Origin: Bradyrhizobium japonicum USDA 6
GTDB lineage: Bacteria > Pseudomonadota > Alphaproteobacteria > Rhizobiales > Xanthobacteraceae
NCBI RefSeq assembly: GCF_000284375.1
Contig: NC_017249.1
Span: 2,458,001 to 2,522,000 of the forward strand
Direction of reading: 5' to 3'
Length of the DNA stretch: 64,000 bases
The notes under the pieces were generated by a model. That model saw only the letters and a list, made by a program, of their open reading frames with translations, did not search any database and was not told where the DNA came from. Shown in pieces: positions 38,567-47,755 of the stretch. Positions within the stretch are counted from its first letter, which is position 1. The number at the start of each line of letters is the position of its first letter. The position numbers and the translations under genes are program-made.

Positions 38567-39417
38567 TCAGCTGCTCTGGTCCCGTTGCCAGGGCGCCATC
38601 AGCCACTCGCTGAACTCGACGACATAATTGATGATGATCCCGATGACTGTCAGGACCACGAGCACGGCAAAGGTCAGCTCGAGATCCATCGTGCTAGTGC
38701 CTTTCAACAGCACGTAACCAAGGCCCTGGTTGGCGCCGACGAATTCAGCGACGATCGCGGCCGTGGCTGCGATGGTGGCGGAGGCCTTGATGCCGGAAAA
38801 GATCACCGGCAATGCCGCGGGAACGCGCAGGAAGCGGAAGGTCTGCCAGGTCGATGCTCCCATCGATCGGGTCAGATAGAGCAGGCGATTGTCGAGGATC
38901 TGGAAGCCGCTGATGCTGGCGAGCAGCAACGGAAAGAAGGTCATCAGCACCGTCAGCAGGACCTTGGATTCGATCCCGAAGCCGAGCCAGACGAGGAAGA
39001 GGGGGCGACCGCGATCTTCGGCACCAGTTGCAACAGCATGATCGGCGGATAGAGAATTTGCCTGGCGACGGGCGATAGCGCGATCAGCAGGCCGAGCGGA
39101 ATGGCCGTCACCAGCGTGAGGCCAAAGCCGAGAACGATCTCGGTCAGCGTCACCAGCGAGTTGCTCCACAGCAAGCCCGCATCGGTGACCAGCCGTTGAA
39201 AGACCGGGCCGGGCGCCGGCAGCAGATAGGCCGGGATCTTGAAGGCTTTGACCAGCAACGCCCATCCGCCGACGATGGCGACGAATGTCAGCGGCGGCAG
39301 CAAATTCCAGCCGATCTTCATCAGGCTGCGCACAAGCGGCATGCGATCGCGTGCGCTGTCCGACTCCAGGCTGCTCGGCGTTGATCCGATCAACCCGGAT
39401 GGCGATGGCGAAACCAT
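38567..39417 (-). pseudogene. ABC transporter permease (NitT/TauT type), single frameshift
   Basis: The N-terminal half (from ATG 39417, GGGAG site) has a transmembrane helix at LLPPLTFVAIVGGWALL and ends in frame with LVPKIAVAP. The C-terminal half continues LFLVWLGFGIESK in another frame through the EAA-like loop (MGASTWQTFRFLRVPAALP) to the stop at 38567. The break is at the G5 run at 39001-39005 (C5 on the coding strand). One more base restores a normal 283-residue permease. A sequencing or assembly error is likely, since the partner genes are intact. Confidence 0.85.
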
Positions 39418-39540
39418 CCCGGGCTCCCATGTCCGTTTTTGGCGCAAACCTGAGGCGCGCTTTGTCGCGGCGACGTCCGAAAAGATCGGATGCAGCGCCT
39501 AGCCTGGACGCTATTCCAACTCGCACGGCCCAGCAACAGA

Positions 39541-39562
39541 AAAATGTATCCGGTTACATTTT
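39541..39562. promoter_or_regulatory. LacI-family operator, site 2
   Basis: TGTATCCGGTTACA at 39545-39558, one base different from site 1. The palindrome extends to AAAATGTA on the left and TACATTTT on the right. It lies in the divergent region between the permease operon (minus) and the SDR gene (plus). A weaker CCGGTTA half-site follows near 39603. Confidence 0.72.
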
Positions 39563-39730
39563 GGCGGCTTACAAAGTCGACGGCGGTGGAACTCTTACGA
39601 TTCCGGTTAATAGGCCGGTTCGGTTGTCAGGTCAGGCGCGAGGTTTTCGTCGCCGTACCGTTCGTGAGATCATTTGGCCTGCGGCATCCTGTAACCGCTT
39701 TCCCGTTGCCCAAGATGAGGAGAAGTCCAG

Positions 39731-40468
39731 ATGCGGAGCGTAGCAATCGTCACAGGAGCGGGACGCGGCATCGGCCGCGCGATCGCTGACGAACTCAGCA
39801 AGGCGGACTACGCGGTTGCCCGGGTGAGCATCGAGCCGCAGGAGCAGGGCGCAATCCCAACCGCTGACCGCTACTATCAGCCCGATGTTGCTGACATTGC
39901 CCAGCATGGGGCACTTCTGGCAAGGATCGCCAGCGACCTCGGCGAGCCCTGCTGCATCGTCAACAATGCCGGTGTGACCTCGCTCCAGCGTGGCGACCTT
40001 CTGGATCTGAGCCCGGAGAGCTACGACCGGACCCTGGGCATCAATCTCCGGGCCGCGTTCTTCCTCAGCCAGGCTTTCGCCAGGCGGCGTCTCAGCACCG
40101 CCGACCGGAGCCAGGGATCTATCATCTTCATTGGTTCGGCGAACGCCGAGATCGTCGGCGAGAACCGGGCCGACTATTGCATCAGCAAGGCCGGTGTCGC
40201 GATGATGACGAAGCTGTTCGCGTCGCGGCTGGCAGCCCACGAGATCGCTGTTTACGAGATCAGGCCGGGCGTCATTCGAACCGACATGACCGCCGCGGCC
40301 AAGGATCGCTACGATGCCCTGATCGTGGCCGGCGGCATTCCAATGGCGCGCTGGGGTGAGCCCGAAGAGATCGGCCGCACCGTGGCGGTCTTGGCGACCG
40401 GACAAATCCCGTACGCGACCGGCATCCACATCGACGTCGGAGGTGGATTTCAGCTGTATCGGGTTTAG
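39731..40468 (+). CDS. Short-chain dehydrogenase/reductase (3-ketoacyl reductase-like)
   Basis: A 245-residue classical SDR. The NAD(P)-binding TGAGRGIG is at 9-16, the NNAG motif follows near 82, and the catalytic Ser/Tyr/Lys set is in IGSANAE and YCISKAG. The C-terminus HIDVGGGFQLYRV is typical of an FabG-like subgroup annotated as 3-ketoacyl-ACP reductase. The substrate is probably a hydroxy acid or polyol intermediate of the same catabolic pathway. It is controlled from operator site 2. Confidence 0.9.
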   Translation: MRSVAIVTGAGRGIGRAIADELSKADYAVARVSIEPQEQGAIPTADRYYQPDVADIAQHGALLARIASDLGEPCCIVNNAGVTSLQRGDLLDLSPESYDRTLGINLRAAFFLSQAFARRRLSTADRSQGSIIFIGSANAEIVGENRADYCISKAGVAMMTKLFASRLAAHEIAVYEIRPGVIRTDMTAAAKDRYDALIVAGGIPMARWGEPEEIGRTVAVLATGQIPYATGIHIDVGGGFQLYRV

Positions 40469-40666
40469 CGACCGACTTGAGTACAATCCGAGCCGAACAT
40501 CTCTAGCTTAGGAACTTCGGTCGCTGGCAATCCGCGCGCAGGATGTCGGGAGCGCTCCAAGTACGAACTCACCGCCGATCGGGAACGTTGAAAACGCTAG
40601 CGTTCGGGACTCGGGCGAGCAAGAACGAGCTTGACGCAATGCCCGTCCATCGGGCCTATCCCAAAC

Positions 40667-41278
40667 ATGAGCAAGATCAAAGCAGTCTGCGTTTATTGCG
40701 GTTCCTCGCCCGGTCACGATGTTGCCTACGTTGAGGCAGGCGAACGATTGGGACGCGCTCTTGCTACATCGGGATTAACGTTGATCTACGGCGGCGGTAC
40801 CCATGGTGTAATGGGCGCGGTAGCTCGCGGCACACTGAATAACGGCGGTAAGGTCGGCGCGATCATTCCGAGATTTCTCACAAACTGGGAAACGACGACT
40901 GATGCGATCAAGATGTTCGAAGACTTGACGATCACAGACACCATGCACGAGCGCAAGCTCAGAATGTTCGAGCGTTCTGATGCCTTCGTGGCACTTCCGG
41001 GTGGTATCGGCACCGTCGAAGAAATCGTGGAAATCATGACTTGGGCCCAGCTTGGGCAGCACCGTAAGCCGATAGTTTTGCTGAACATCAAAGGTTTTTG
41101 GGCACCTATGATGGCAATGCTGGACCACATACGCAGCGCAGGTTTCCTTCATAGAGACCACCTGCTTCAACCCATTATCGTTGATCGTGCCGACGACGTA
41201 ATCCCTGCGATTGTCGCTGCCGCTGCTAATGATCGCGCGTCCGAACACGGTGTTTCGTCGATCATCGACAAGATGTAG
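40667..41278 (+). CDS. LOG-family cytokinin-type nucleotide phosphoribohydrolase (TIGR00730)
   Basis: A 203-residue Rossmann-like protein of the lysine-decarboxylase-like/LOG family. The signature PGGIGTVEE is at 111-119, with Arg96 in MHERK and the N-terminal CVYCGSSPG. LOG enzymes release free cytokinin bases from riboside 5'-monophosphates; many bacterial members act as AMP/nucleotide hydrolases. The start is ATG 40667. It stands alone, downstream of the SDR by about 200 bases. Confidence 0.88.
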   Translation: MSKIKAVCVYCGSSPGHDVAYVEAGERLGRALATSGLTLIYGGGTHGVMGAVARGTLNNGGKVGAIIPRFLTNWETTTDAIKMFEDLTITDTMHERKLRMFERSDAFVALPGGIGTVEEIVEIMTWAQLGQHRKPIVLLNIKGFWAPMMAMLDHIRSAGFLHRDHLLQPIIVDRADDVIPAIVAAAANDRASEHGVSSIIDKM

Positions 41279-41483
41279 GTCTCTGCGTCCTCAGGCATAA
41301 TGAGGCCGGGTGCCGTTGGCTCTGATGTTGGCCCATCAGCGAAGTGGCGACACCTGGTCGGGCGCAGTGCCGAGCGAATGGCGGACCAACTGATTGGCAT
41401 CGGCCCAACCCGGCTGCCGCGCAGGGCTTCGTCTCACGTATTGAGGGATGCGCCTGAACTCTCGGACAGCGACCCATCAAGCG

Positions 41484-41861
41484 TCAGGTCGTACGACCTC
41501 GAACGACAGCATCGCATGGCACAAGCCGATCGACTTCATCGAGCTCCTTGGCATGATGGGCGCCCCACGCGCGAAGGGAATCCAGCACCGGCCGCAGGCT
41601 TTCGCCGAGCGGGGTGAGCAGGTACTCGATCCCCTGACGATGCCCGGCGCTGGACTGTCGGCTCACCATTCCATGTTCTTCGAGCGCTCGCAGTTGCTCT
41701 AGCAACACCTTCTGCGAGATGCCGACAATGCGCATCTCGAGCGCGCAGGTGCGTTGCGGGCCATCCAGCAGCACATCGAGGATCACCGCCTTCCAGCGTC
41801 CCGAAAAGACGCCCAGCGCGCGCTCGACCGGCAAGCCCGGTAGTCTCTTGATGATCTTCAT
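41484..41861 (-). CDS. HxlR-family transcriptional regulator
   Basis: A 125-residue winged-helix protein. The core VFSGRWKAVILDVLLDGPQR and LLEQLRALEEHGMVSRQ, with EYLLTPLGESL, is diagnostic for HxlR. One Cys lies in RTCALEMRI near the recognition helix; some HxlR proteins sense electrophiles or oxidants through Cys. It is divergent from the old yellow enzyme gene with an 81-base gap, and very likely controls it and the OsmC gene. Confidence 0.92.
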   Translation of the reverse strand: MKIIKRLPGLPVERALGVFSGRWKAVILDVLLDGPQRTCALEMRIVGISQKVLLEQLRALEEHGMVSRQSSAGHRQGIEYLLTPLGESLRPVLDSLRAWGAHHAKELDEVDRLVPCDAVVRGRTT

Positions 41862-41942
41862 CCGACGCTGACCAAAGGGTGTGTGGATCGGAATGACTAC
41901 CGAAGAATAGCCTTCGGCAGAAATCAGCTCGAAGGATCACCT

Positions 41943-43121
41943 ATGGCCGACTTGTTCGAATCTCAACTGCTTGGCGGCACTGTTCCGCTGAGGAACCGCA
42001 TCGTCATGCCACCCATGACTCGCACGCGCACGTCCGAGGGCGTCCTCCCGACCGATGGTGACCTCCCGAATGCGCTGATGGCGACCTATTACGGCCAGCG
42101 GGCCAGTGCCGGCCTGATCATTGCCGAGGCTACCGACGTGGATCAGTCCAGCCATGGTTACGCGAGGACACCCGGAATCCACTCGGAAGCCCAAATGCAG
42201 GGCTGGCGTCTGGTGACCGATGAGGTTCACCGTCGTGGCGGCGCGATCTTCCAGCAGTTATGGCACGTCGGCAGGATGGCCCATTCCTCGATGCTGCCGA
42301 ACGGCCAGGCCCCGGTGGGCGCGACCGAACAACGGGCGGAGGGCTCGTCGGTGTTTGCCCACGGAGCGGACGGCCGGTTGGGTTATATGCCTACGGAGAC
42401 GCCGAGGCCCCTCAGCACGGATGAGGTGTCGGCCATGGTGGACACGTTCGCCAAAGCCGCCGCCAATGCACGGAAGGTCGGATTCGATGGTGTCGAGCTG
42501 CATGCGGCCAACGGCTATCTGTTCGAGCAGTTCATGAACTCGGTGCTCAATACGCGCACCGACCGCTACGGCGGAGGCAGCATGGAAGATCGTACGCGCC
42601 TCCTGATGGAAGTCGTCGAAGCCGTGGTGGCTGAATTCGGTCCAGGGCGCGTTGGCGTTCGCCTGTCTCCGTTCGGCAAGTACGGCTCCATGCCGACGGA
42701 CCCTCTTGTCGAGGAAACGTTTCTGTACCTTGCCGAGCAACTGGGGCGCCGCGGCGTGGCATACATCCATCTGCTCTACGAGCTGATGCCCGACGGAAAC
42801 ATGGAGACGGCGGAGTTCAAGCCTCGATACCTCGACCACGCTCTGCTTGCCAAGGCTCGGGCAGTGTTTCCCGGCGTCTTCATTTGGTGTGGCGGCTTCA
42901 ATGACCGCGAGCGCGCCCAGGCTTCGCTCGACACCGGGTTAGTCGACCTGATCGCCTTCGGCCGACGATATATCGCAAACCCGGACCTTGTTGAGCGTCT
43001 CAAGCACGGTTGGCCGTTGGCCGTGGCGGACCGATCAACTTATTACACCCGACGCGGCGAGGTGGGTTACACGGACTTCCCTGCATATCGATCGGTAGCT
43101 CTGCACGCGGTGGCAGACTGA
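41943..43121 (+). CDS. Old yellow enzyme family ene-reductase (NemA-like)
   Basis: A 392-residue FMN TIM-barrel oxidoreductase. Motifs are RNRIVMPPMTRTRT, FQQLWHVGRMAH, the substrate-binding ELHAANGYL (His/Asn pair) and NTRTDRYGG. It reduces activated C=C bonds, for example in N-ethylmaleimide and other electrophiles, with NAD(P)H. The start is ATG 41943; the upstream open frame lacks family sequence. It is followed by the OsmC gene and regulated by the divergent HxlR protein. Confidence 0.93.
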   Translation: MADLFESQLLGGTVPLRNRIVMPPMTRTRTSEGVLPTDGDLPNALMATYYGQRASAGLIIAEATDVDQSSHGYARTPGIHSEAQMQGWRLVTDEVHRRGGAIFQQLWHVGRMAHSSMLPNGQAPVGATEQRAEGSSVFAHGADGRLGYMPTETPRPLSTDEVSAMVDTFAKAAANARKVGFDGVELHAANGYLFEQFMNSVLNTRTDRYGGGSMEDRTRLLMEVVEAVVAEFGPGRVGVRLSPFGKYGSMPTDPLVEETFLYLAEQLGRRGVAYIHLLYELMPDGNMETAEFKPRYLDHALLAKARAVFPGVFIWCGGFNDRERAQASLDTGLVDLIAFGRRYIANPDLVERLKHGWPLAVADRSTYYTRRGEVGYTDFPAYRSVALHAVAD

Positions 43122-43187
43122 CCGGGACGGAGGGACGAGCAGCAGGCCAGCGCATCCACAGGCGCTCGCGACGCTGCAAAAGTCCAA

Positions 43188-43799
43188 ATGCGAAATCTAA
43201 CCCAATCCCAAGCAAAGGAGCCCCAAGTGGGTGCATCAACGAAGCCTGCCGACCCCACCATCGTCAACGGCATCAATCTCGACGACCTCTTTGCGCTAAT
43301 CGACGACGTCAAGCGCGAGCCGGCCAAAGGCAAGACGAACTGGCATGTCATTACGACCTGGCAGGGCCAGACGCGGAGCCGCGCAGAAGTTGAGGGTTAC
43401 GGGCTCGGCGGAGAGCAGGTGTCACGCCGGTTCTCGATCGACATCGACGAGCCCCGCGAACTCGGCGGATCGAACAATTTCGCCAATCCGCAGGAGTATC
43501 TGATTGCGGCGCTCAACGCCTGCATGACCGTCGGATACGTGGCGCAGTGCGCGGTGCGTGGAATCACCCTCGAAAGCTTGTCGATCGAGACCGATGGCGA
43601 CATCGATCTTCGTGGCTTCCTCGGGGTCGATCCTGCCGTGCCGCCCGGCTACGAGACCCTCAGCTATACCGTCCGGATCAAAGGCCGTGGCACAAAAGAG
43701 CAATTCGCTGAGGTCCATGAGGCGGTGATGGCGACCTCGCCCAATTTCTACAATTTATCCCGGGCTGTGGCTCTGGAACCTGTCTTGATCGTCGAGTGA
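43188..43799 (+). CDS. OsmC-family peroxide-detoxifying protein
   Basis: A 203-residue protein with the OsmC/Ohr-like fold: NPQEYLIAALNACMTVGYVAQC holds the first conserved Cys region, and ELGGSNNFA precedes it. Canonical OsmC uses two Cys to reduce organic hydroperoxides; here Cys occur in NACMT and QCAVRG, an arrangement found in the YhfA-like group. It lies 66 bases after the ene-reductase and probably shares its HxlR control. Confidence 0.85.
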   Translation: MRNLTQSQAKEPQVGASTKPADPTIVNGINLDDLFALIDDVKREPAKGKTNWHVITTWQGQTRSRAEVEGYGLGGEQVSRRFSIDIDEPRELGGSNNFANPQEYLIAALNACMTVGYVAQCAVRGITLESLSIETDGDIDLRGFLGVDPAVPPGYETLSYTVRIKGRGTKEQFAEVHEAVMATSPNFYNLSRAVALEPVLIVE

Positions 43800-43942
43800 T
43801 TGCACGATGGCGCACATCCCCGACGAAGTCCGTCAATTGACGCCCCGACCTAGGCAACGTTGATGTAGGGCATTGAGCCTCACGAACGATTTGATCGCGG
43901 GAGTTTTCAACTCACTCGGAAGCGAGCTTGTAGGCAGCACAG

Positions 43943-44944
43943 ATGTTCTATTCGGCGCGCCCACACTCCCTCGGTCCAGCGATTGTGCTGGCAGCTTGCA
44001 TCTTCCTCATGGACACGCTGTCGTCTCTTCAATTTGCTGTGGCCTCTCTGTACGTGGCTGTCATTTTGATCAGCGCATACGATCTTCAATGCCGTGGCAT
44101 CATTTTGACCGGGATTTGGTGCGCGGCGCTGACCGCGCTTAGCTATGTGCTTACACACGGATTCACGGTAACTGGCACAGCGCCGTTGAGATCTTTAATA
44201 AGCTACGTATCGATCACGATCACGGTAGTCTTGGTGATCAGGAATCGTTCGGCAAACGAGCGCCTTGCGGAAGTCAAACGAGAGCGCACAAACCTCGCGC
44301 GTTTCTTCTCCCCAAAAATTGTTGAACAGCTTGTTCAGATCGACGTGCCCCTTTCTGTCGCGCGCCGCCAGAAAGCAGCGGTGCTATTCGCCGACGTCGT
44401 GGGATTTACAGCACATGCATCGGGCAAGACGCCTGACGAAGTCATTAAGCTGCTGCGCGATTTGTTAGGCTTGCTCAGCGAGGCCGTCTTTATGTGCGAG
44501 GGCTCGATAGATAAGTTCCTCGGGGACGGTCTCATGGCCGTGTTCGGCCCGCCGATTGCCAGCAAGCAAGATGCAACAAACGCAGCGCTCTGTGCACTGC
44601 AGATCCATGAGCGCCTTGGCCGTTGGAATGAAAAACATGCTGACAACCCCGATATGGCCATTCGCGTTGCCGTCGGTATCCACTGCGGCGAGGTTGTACA
44701 GGGCGATGTTGGCACCGATAAACGGCTTGAATTCACGGTGGTCGGCGACGCGGTGAACATCGCCAGCCGTGTCGAAGCTTACTGCCGGGTTCTTGATGCG
44801 ACGGTGCTCGTCACTGGCGATTTTATGCGGTGTCTTCTTGCGGAGGGTAGCTTCGACCTCGCCAAAGCTTTCACGAGTGAAGGCAAGCATCGGCTTCGAG
44901 GCTACAAAGAGCCCATTCAACTCTACAGTTTAAAAGCAGGTTGA
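43943..44944 (+). CDS. Membrane-anchored class III adenylate/guanylate cyclase
   Basis: A 333-residue protein. Residues about 8-100 form roughly four transmembrane helices. The cyclase domain (from about 145) has Asp in LFADVVGFT and in FLGDGLMAVFG, and the full transition-state pair in VVGDAVNIASR, so all core catalytic residues are present. This contrasts with the two cyclases at 1773 and 7622, which carry His instead of Asn. The start is not certain; another frame upstream is open but unrelated. Confidence 0.9.
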   Translation: MFYSARPHSLGPAIVLAACIFLMDTLSSLQFAVASLYVAVILISAYDLQCRGIILTGIWCAALTALSYVLTHGFTVTGTAPLRSLISYVSITITVVLVIRNRSANERLAEVKRERTNLARFFSPKIVEQLVQIDVPLSVARRQKAAVLFADVVGFTAHASGKTPDEVIKLLRDLLGLLSEAVFMCEGSIDKFLGDGLMAVFGPPIASKQDATNAALCALQIHERLGRWNEKHADNPDMAIRVAVGIHCGEVVQGDVGTDKRLEFTVVGDAVNIASRVEAYCRVLDATVLVTGDFMRCLLAEGSFDLAKAFTSEGKHRLRGYKEPIQLYSLKAG

Positions 44945-45100
44945 GCCTTCGTACGTCCGAGCATGGATTGCACGGCTCCGAGATCAGTCAAATCCGGTGT
45001 GTGATAGTGGGGTGGATGGTTGCTTGAGGACAGGGGCGCCTGTTTGAATACGATCAAGCGCGGCGACCAGAAGACGCCGCTCCAGCCGATATCCAACGTC

Positions 45101-46273
45101 TCAACTTCGGGGTGGGGAGGCGCGGCCGCTAGCCAGCACCGACAGCAGTGTGGCCACGCCGAACGCCGCCGCCACCCAGCCGAGCCGATCCACTCCGCCA
45201 TGGGCGATGACCAGCGCGCCAATGGCCGCGCCTGTAGCGCTGCCGAGATAAGTGGCCGACGAGTTCAGCGACAGACTGACCGCGGCCAGAGCTGGGCTTA
45301 GCGCGACCAGCCGCGCCTGCTGTGCCGTCATCAGGCCCCAGCTGGCCAAGCCCCAGAGCAGAATGGCTGGTAACATAACGAGCATGGCTCGCGCAGGCTC
45401 GAGCGCCGCGCCCAGCGAGAGGACAAGATAAGCCAACACGGTAAGGCCACCGCCCGCGATCACGGCATGGTCCGCACCCCAGTGGTCCGCCGCGGTGCCA
45501 CCGAGCCGGGTACCGGCCGCGCTGGCGACTCCGAAGCCGAATAACACCAGAGCCAGGCCCTGAGGTCTGATCCCGGCGACATCTGCGAGGAAGACGCCCA
45601 GATACGTATAAAGCGTGAAGGTCGCAGAGACCGTCAGCACGCTGGTCGCCAGGATCGCCATCGTGTCGGGGCGCTTGGCTAGTGCCAAACGCTCTCCGAG
45701 ACCCGCAGTGGAAACGGGCGGCTGACTCGGCATTCCCACGAGAATCCCGAGCAGCGAGAGTGTCGCCAGCCCTGCGACGCTGAGAAAGGTCGCGCGCCAG
45801 CCGAAGCTTTCTCCGACCAGCACTCCGAGCGGCACGCCGGCGATGATTGCCAAGGTCAGCCCGTTGGTGACCGTTGATAAGGCCCGACCCCGCCGCTCCG
45901 GTCCACCCAGTGCGGCTGCATATCCGCTGGCGGCCGGCATGAAGCTGGCGGCAGACAGGGCCAGCAGCAACCGAGCTATCAGCAACTCGGCGTAGCTCGG
46001 TGCCAATGCGGCGAGCAGATTCGCAATGCTGAACCCTGCCATGGCGATGGCGAGCAAGCGCCGCCGTTCCAGTCCGGCGGTCAGCATGGCTATCGTGGGA
46101 GCGCCTATGGCGTAAACGAGGGAGAAGGTGGTGACCAGGTGGCCGATGGCGGGCAGGGTGACATCCAGGTCTCGCGCCAAGTGTGGCAACAGTCCGGCAA
46201 TCATGAAGCCTTCGGTTCCGATCGCGAATGCGCCGAGTGTCAACCAGAGCAGTGAGCTTAGCGATCCAGGCAC
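45101..46273 (-). CDS. MFS transporter (DHA1-like, drug or metabolite exporter)
   Basis: A 390-residue protein with 12 predicted membrane helices. The opening LGAFAIGTEGFMIAGLLPHLA and motif A-like LERRRLLAIA resemble the DHA1 exporters of the AraJ/YdhP/NepI group. It probably exports a small molecule by proton antiport. It precedes the RES-domain gene's stop on the same strand (51 bases apart), but no functional link is known. Confidence 0.88.
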   Translation of the reverse strand: MPGSLSSLLWLTLGAFAIGTEGFMIAGLLPHLARDLDVTLPAIGHLVTTFSLVYAIGAPTIAMLTAGLERRRLLAIAMAGFSIANLLAALAPSYAELLIARLLLALSAASFMPAASGYAAALGGPERRGRALSTVTNGLTLAIIAGVPLGVLVGESFGWRATFLSVAGLATLSLLGILVGMPSQPPVSTAGLGERLALAKRPDTMAILATSVLTVSATFTLYTYLGVFLADVAGIRPQGLALVLFGFGVASAAGTRLGGTAADHWGADHAVIAGGGLTVLAYLVLSLGAALEPARAMLVMLPAILLWGLASWGLMTAQQARLVALSPALAAVSLSLNSSATYLGSATGAAIGALVIAHGGVDRLGWVAAAFGVATLLSVLASGRASPPRS

Positions 46274-46323
46274 ACCGAGCCCTCGTACATTGGAACGTGT
46301 GTTCTACGATCGCCTCGATCCGC

Positions 46324-47349
46324 CTAGATATCGATGCTGCCGTGCTTTTCCTGACGCCGTCGTTTCACCGCGAATTTGTCCGTGGCGAATTCCACGCTCC
46401 TTACGTGATGCACCCGCACGCTTTCGGGCATGATGCGTAAACTATAGTCGCGCCAATCAGCATCGCGAGGGGCAACCGGCGCAACTTTCGCGGTCGCAAC
46501 GGCGGGGCATGCCGGCTCTTGCTCGTTGTCATCAACGTCCCCCTGAGTTAACGGAACTTTCTCAAGCACCTCGTAGTCGTCCACCCAGCCATCTTCTGCC
46601 CAACGGCCCGTGCTCGCGCTGATCTCTGCCCCCTCTGGCACGTTCATGGGCTCAATACGGGCCGCCCCGTAAAAAAGGACGATATTAAAAGCGTCTCCGA
46701 CCGCCTGTACTGATGGAAAGATGATGCCATCAATAGGCGCCGAGGCCTCCGTCGCAAGAAAATGGGCCATGGCTTCCGTTGCGAGATACTCAGACCCATC
46801 GTCATCGGGTATTGCCGGCCGCGTGAGACGTGACCTTAGCGACCTCAGAAAAACGGCGCCCTCCATCCTCCCAGCCAGCCCGCAATCAGCAAGGCCCTCA
46901 GTGATGCGGACGTCACCGAGGGCGGTCACGTCGAGCAGCCGAAGAGTTCTGATGATCTCGAGTTGAGCCACCGCGATCCGACTGCCAACAGGTGGCCGTA
47001 CCTCGGCTACAGCCACTTTCTGATTGTTTGCACCGTAGAAAGCCAAGATACCGCGCGCATTCATTCGACCGGCCGCCGCTGAGGGCGCCAGCGGTGAGCC
47101 GAAGTGGATGTCTGGCCTGGCGAGGGCTGCTTTTAGCTTCTCGTCAGATTGAAAGACCCGGGCGCGATAAAGGCTAGGGAAATCCGTTCCAGGGCCAGCA
47201 TCGAAGATGAGCGGGTGGCCTTCGCGCGTTTTCAGTTCGCCTATGCAATCGAAGAATGATGCGAGATTTTCCGCTGCTGTCGGGCTGAATAAGCGCGCCT
47301 CGGCTTTGAGTAAATTTGCCAAGCTGCGCCATCCCGTACCTAGAGTCAT
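46324..47349 (-). CDS. RES-domain protein (putative NAD+ phosphorylase/hydrolase toxin-type)
   Basis: A 341-residue protein. The RES core runs from about residue 60: LYRARVF (Arg62), GSPLAPSAAAGRMNARGILAFYGA (in parts, Tyr105) and AVAEVRPPVG (Glu117). RES toxins degrade NAD+ and usually pair with an Xre-type antitoxin. This one has an extra N-terminal helical part, as in larger HEPN/RES proteins, and a long acidic C-terminal tail. ATG 47349 has a strong CAGGAGA site; the frame is open to 47388. No Xre antitoxin is visible beside it. Confidence 0.75.
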   Translation of the reverse strand: MTLGTGWRSLANLLKAEARLFSPTAAENLASFFDCIGELKTREGHPLIFDAGPGTDFPSLYRARVFQSDEKLKAALARPDIHFGSPLAPSAAAGRMNARGILAFYGANNQKVAVAEVRPPVGSRIAVAQLEIIRTLRLLDVTALGDVRITEGLADCGLAGRMEGAVFLRSLRSRLTRPAIPDDDGSEYLATEAMAHFLATEASAPIDGIIFPSVQAVGDAFNIVLFYGAARIEPMNVPEGAEISASTGRWAEDGWVDDYEVLEKVPLTQGDVDDNEQEPACPAVATAKVAPVAPRDADWRDYSLRIMPESVRVHHVRSVEFATDKFAVKRRRQEKHGSIDI

Positions 47350-47755
47350 TCGTGTTCTCCTGAGAAGCACCGCGCCTTGGCTGAGCAAAGACGGCTGACG
47401 TGATCACGCCCACCGCTTTGGAACCTCGTGCCACGGGTCGAAGTTGGATCTGCCTTTGGTCATGACGGATAGATGCGCGATGCGCGCTCCTGAAACAGTA
47501 CCAAGATTGTTGATTCCGGCTGTACCACCCGCGCGATGGCACGGCGCTCGCGAGTAGGGCGGATTGCTGGGCCGAAGCGGCAATATGCGTCTTTGAAAGC
47601 AGGTGCCGGATGAAGCTTACGCGGTCGCGCAGGTTCAACGAGCGGTAACTTGTGGTTCTCACGATCGTGATTGGAGTGATGAACGCCTATGAGCGTATGG
47701 CGATTGGCAATCGAAATGCACAGCAAACTCCGGGACCATTTGAATTCGGCAGAGA
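47350..47755. other. Intergenic region between divergent RES and kinase genes, no supported gene
   Basis: About 400 bases. A 162-codon minus-strand frame here (47174-47662) overlaps the RES gene out of frame and has no family match, start site or coding bias. An antitoxin for the RES protein was looked for and not found. Promoters for both flanking genes should lie here but no strong consensus is visible. Confidence 0.4.

Noticed and set aside
47174..47662. Possible antitoxin upstream of the RES gene
   Set aside because: No HTH or Xre motif; overlaps the RES gene out of frame and lacks coding bias.
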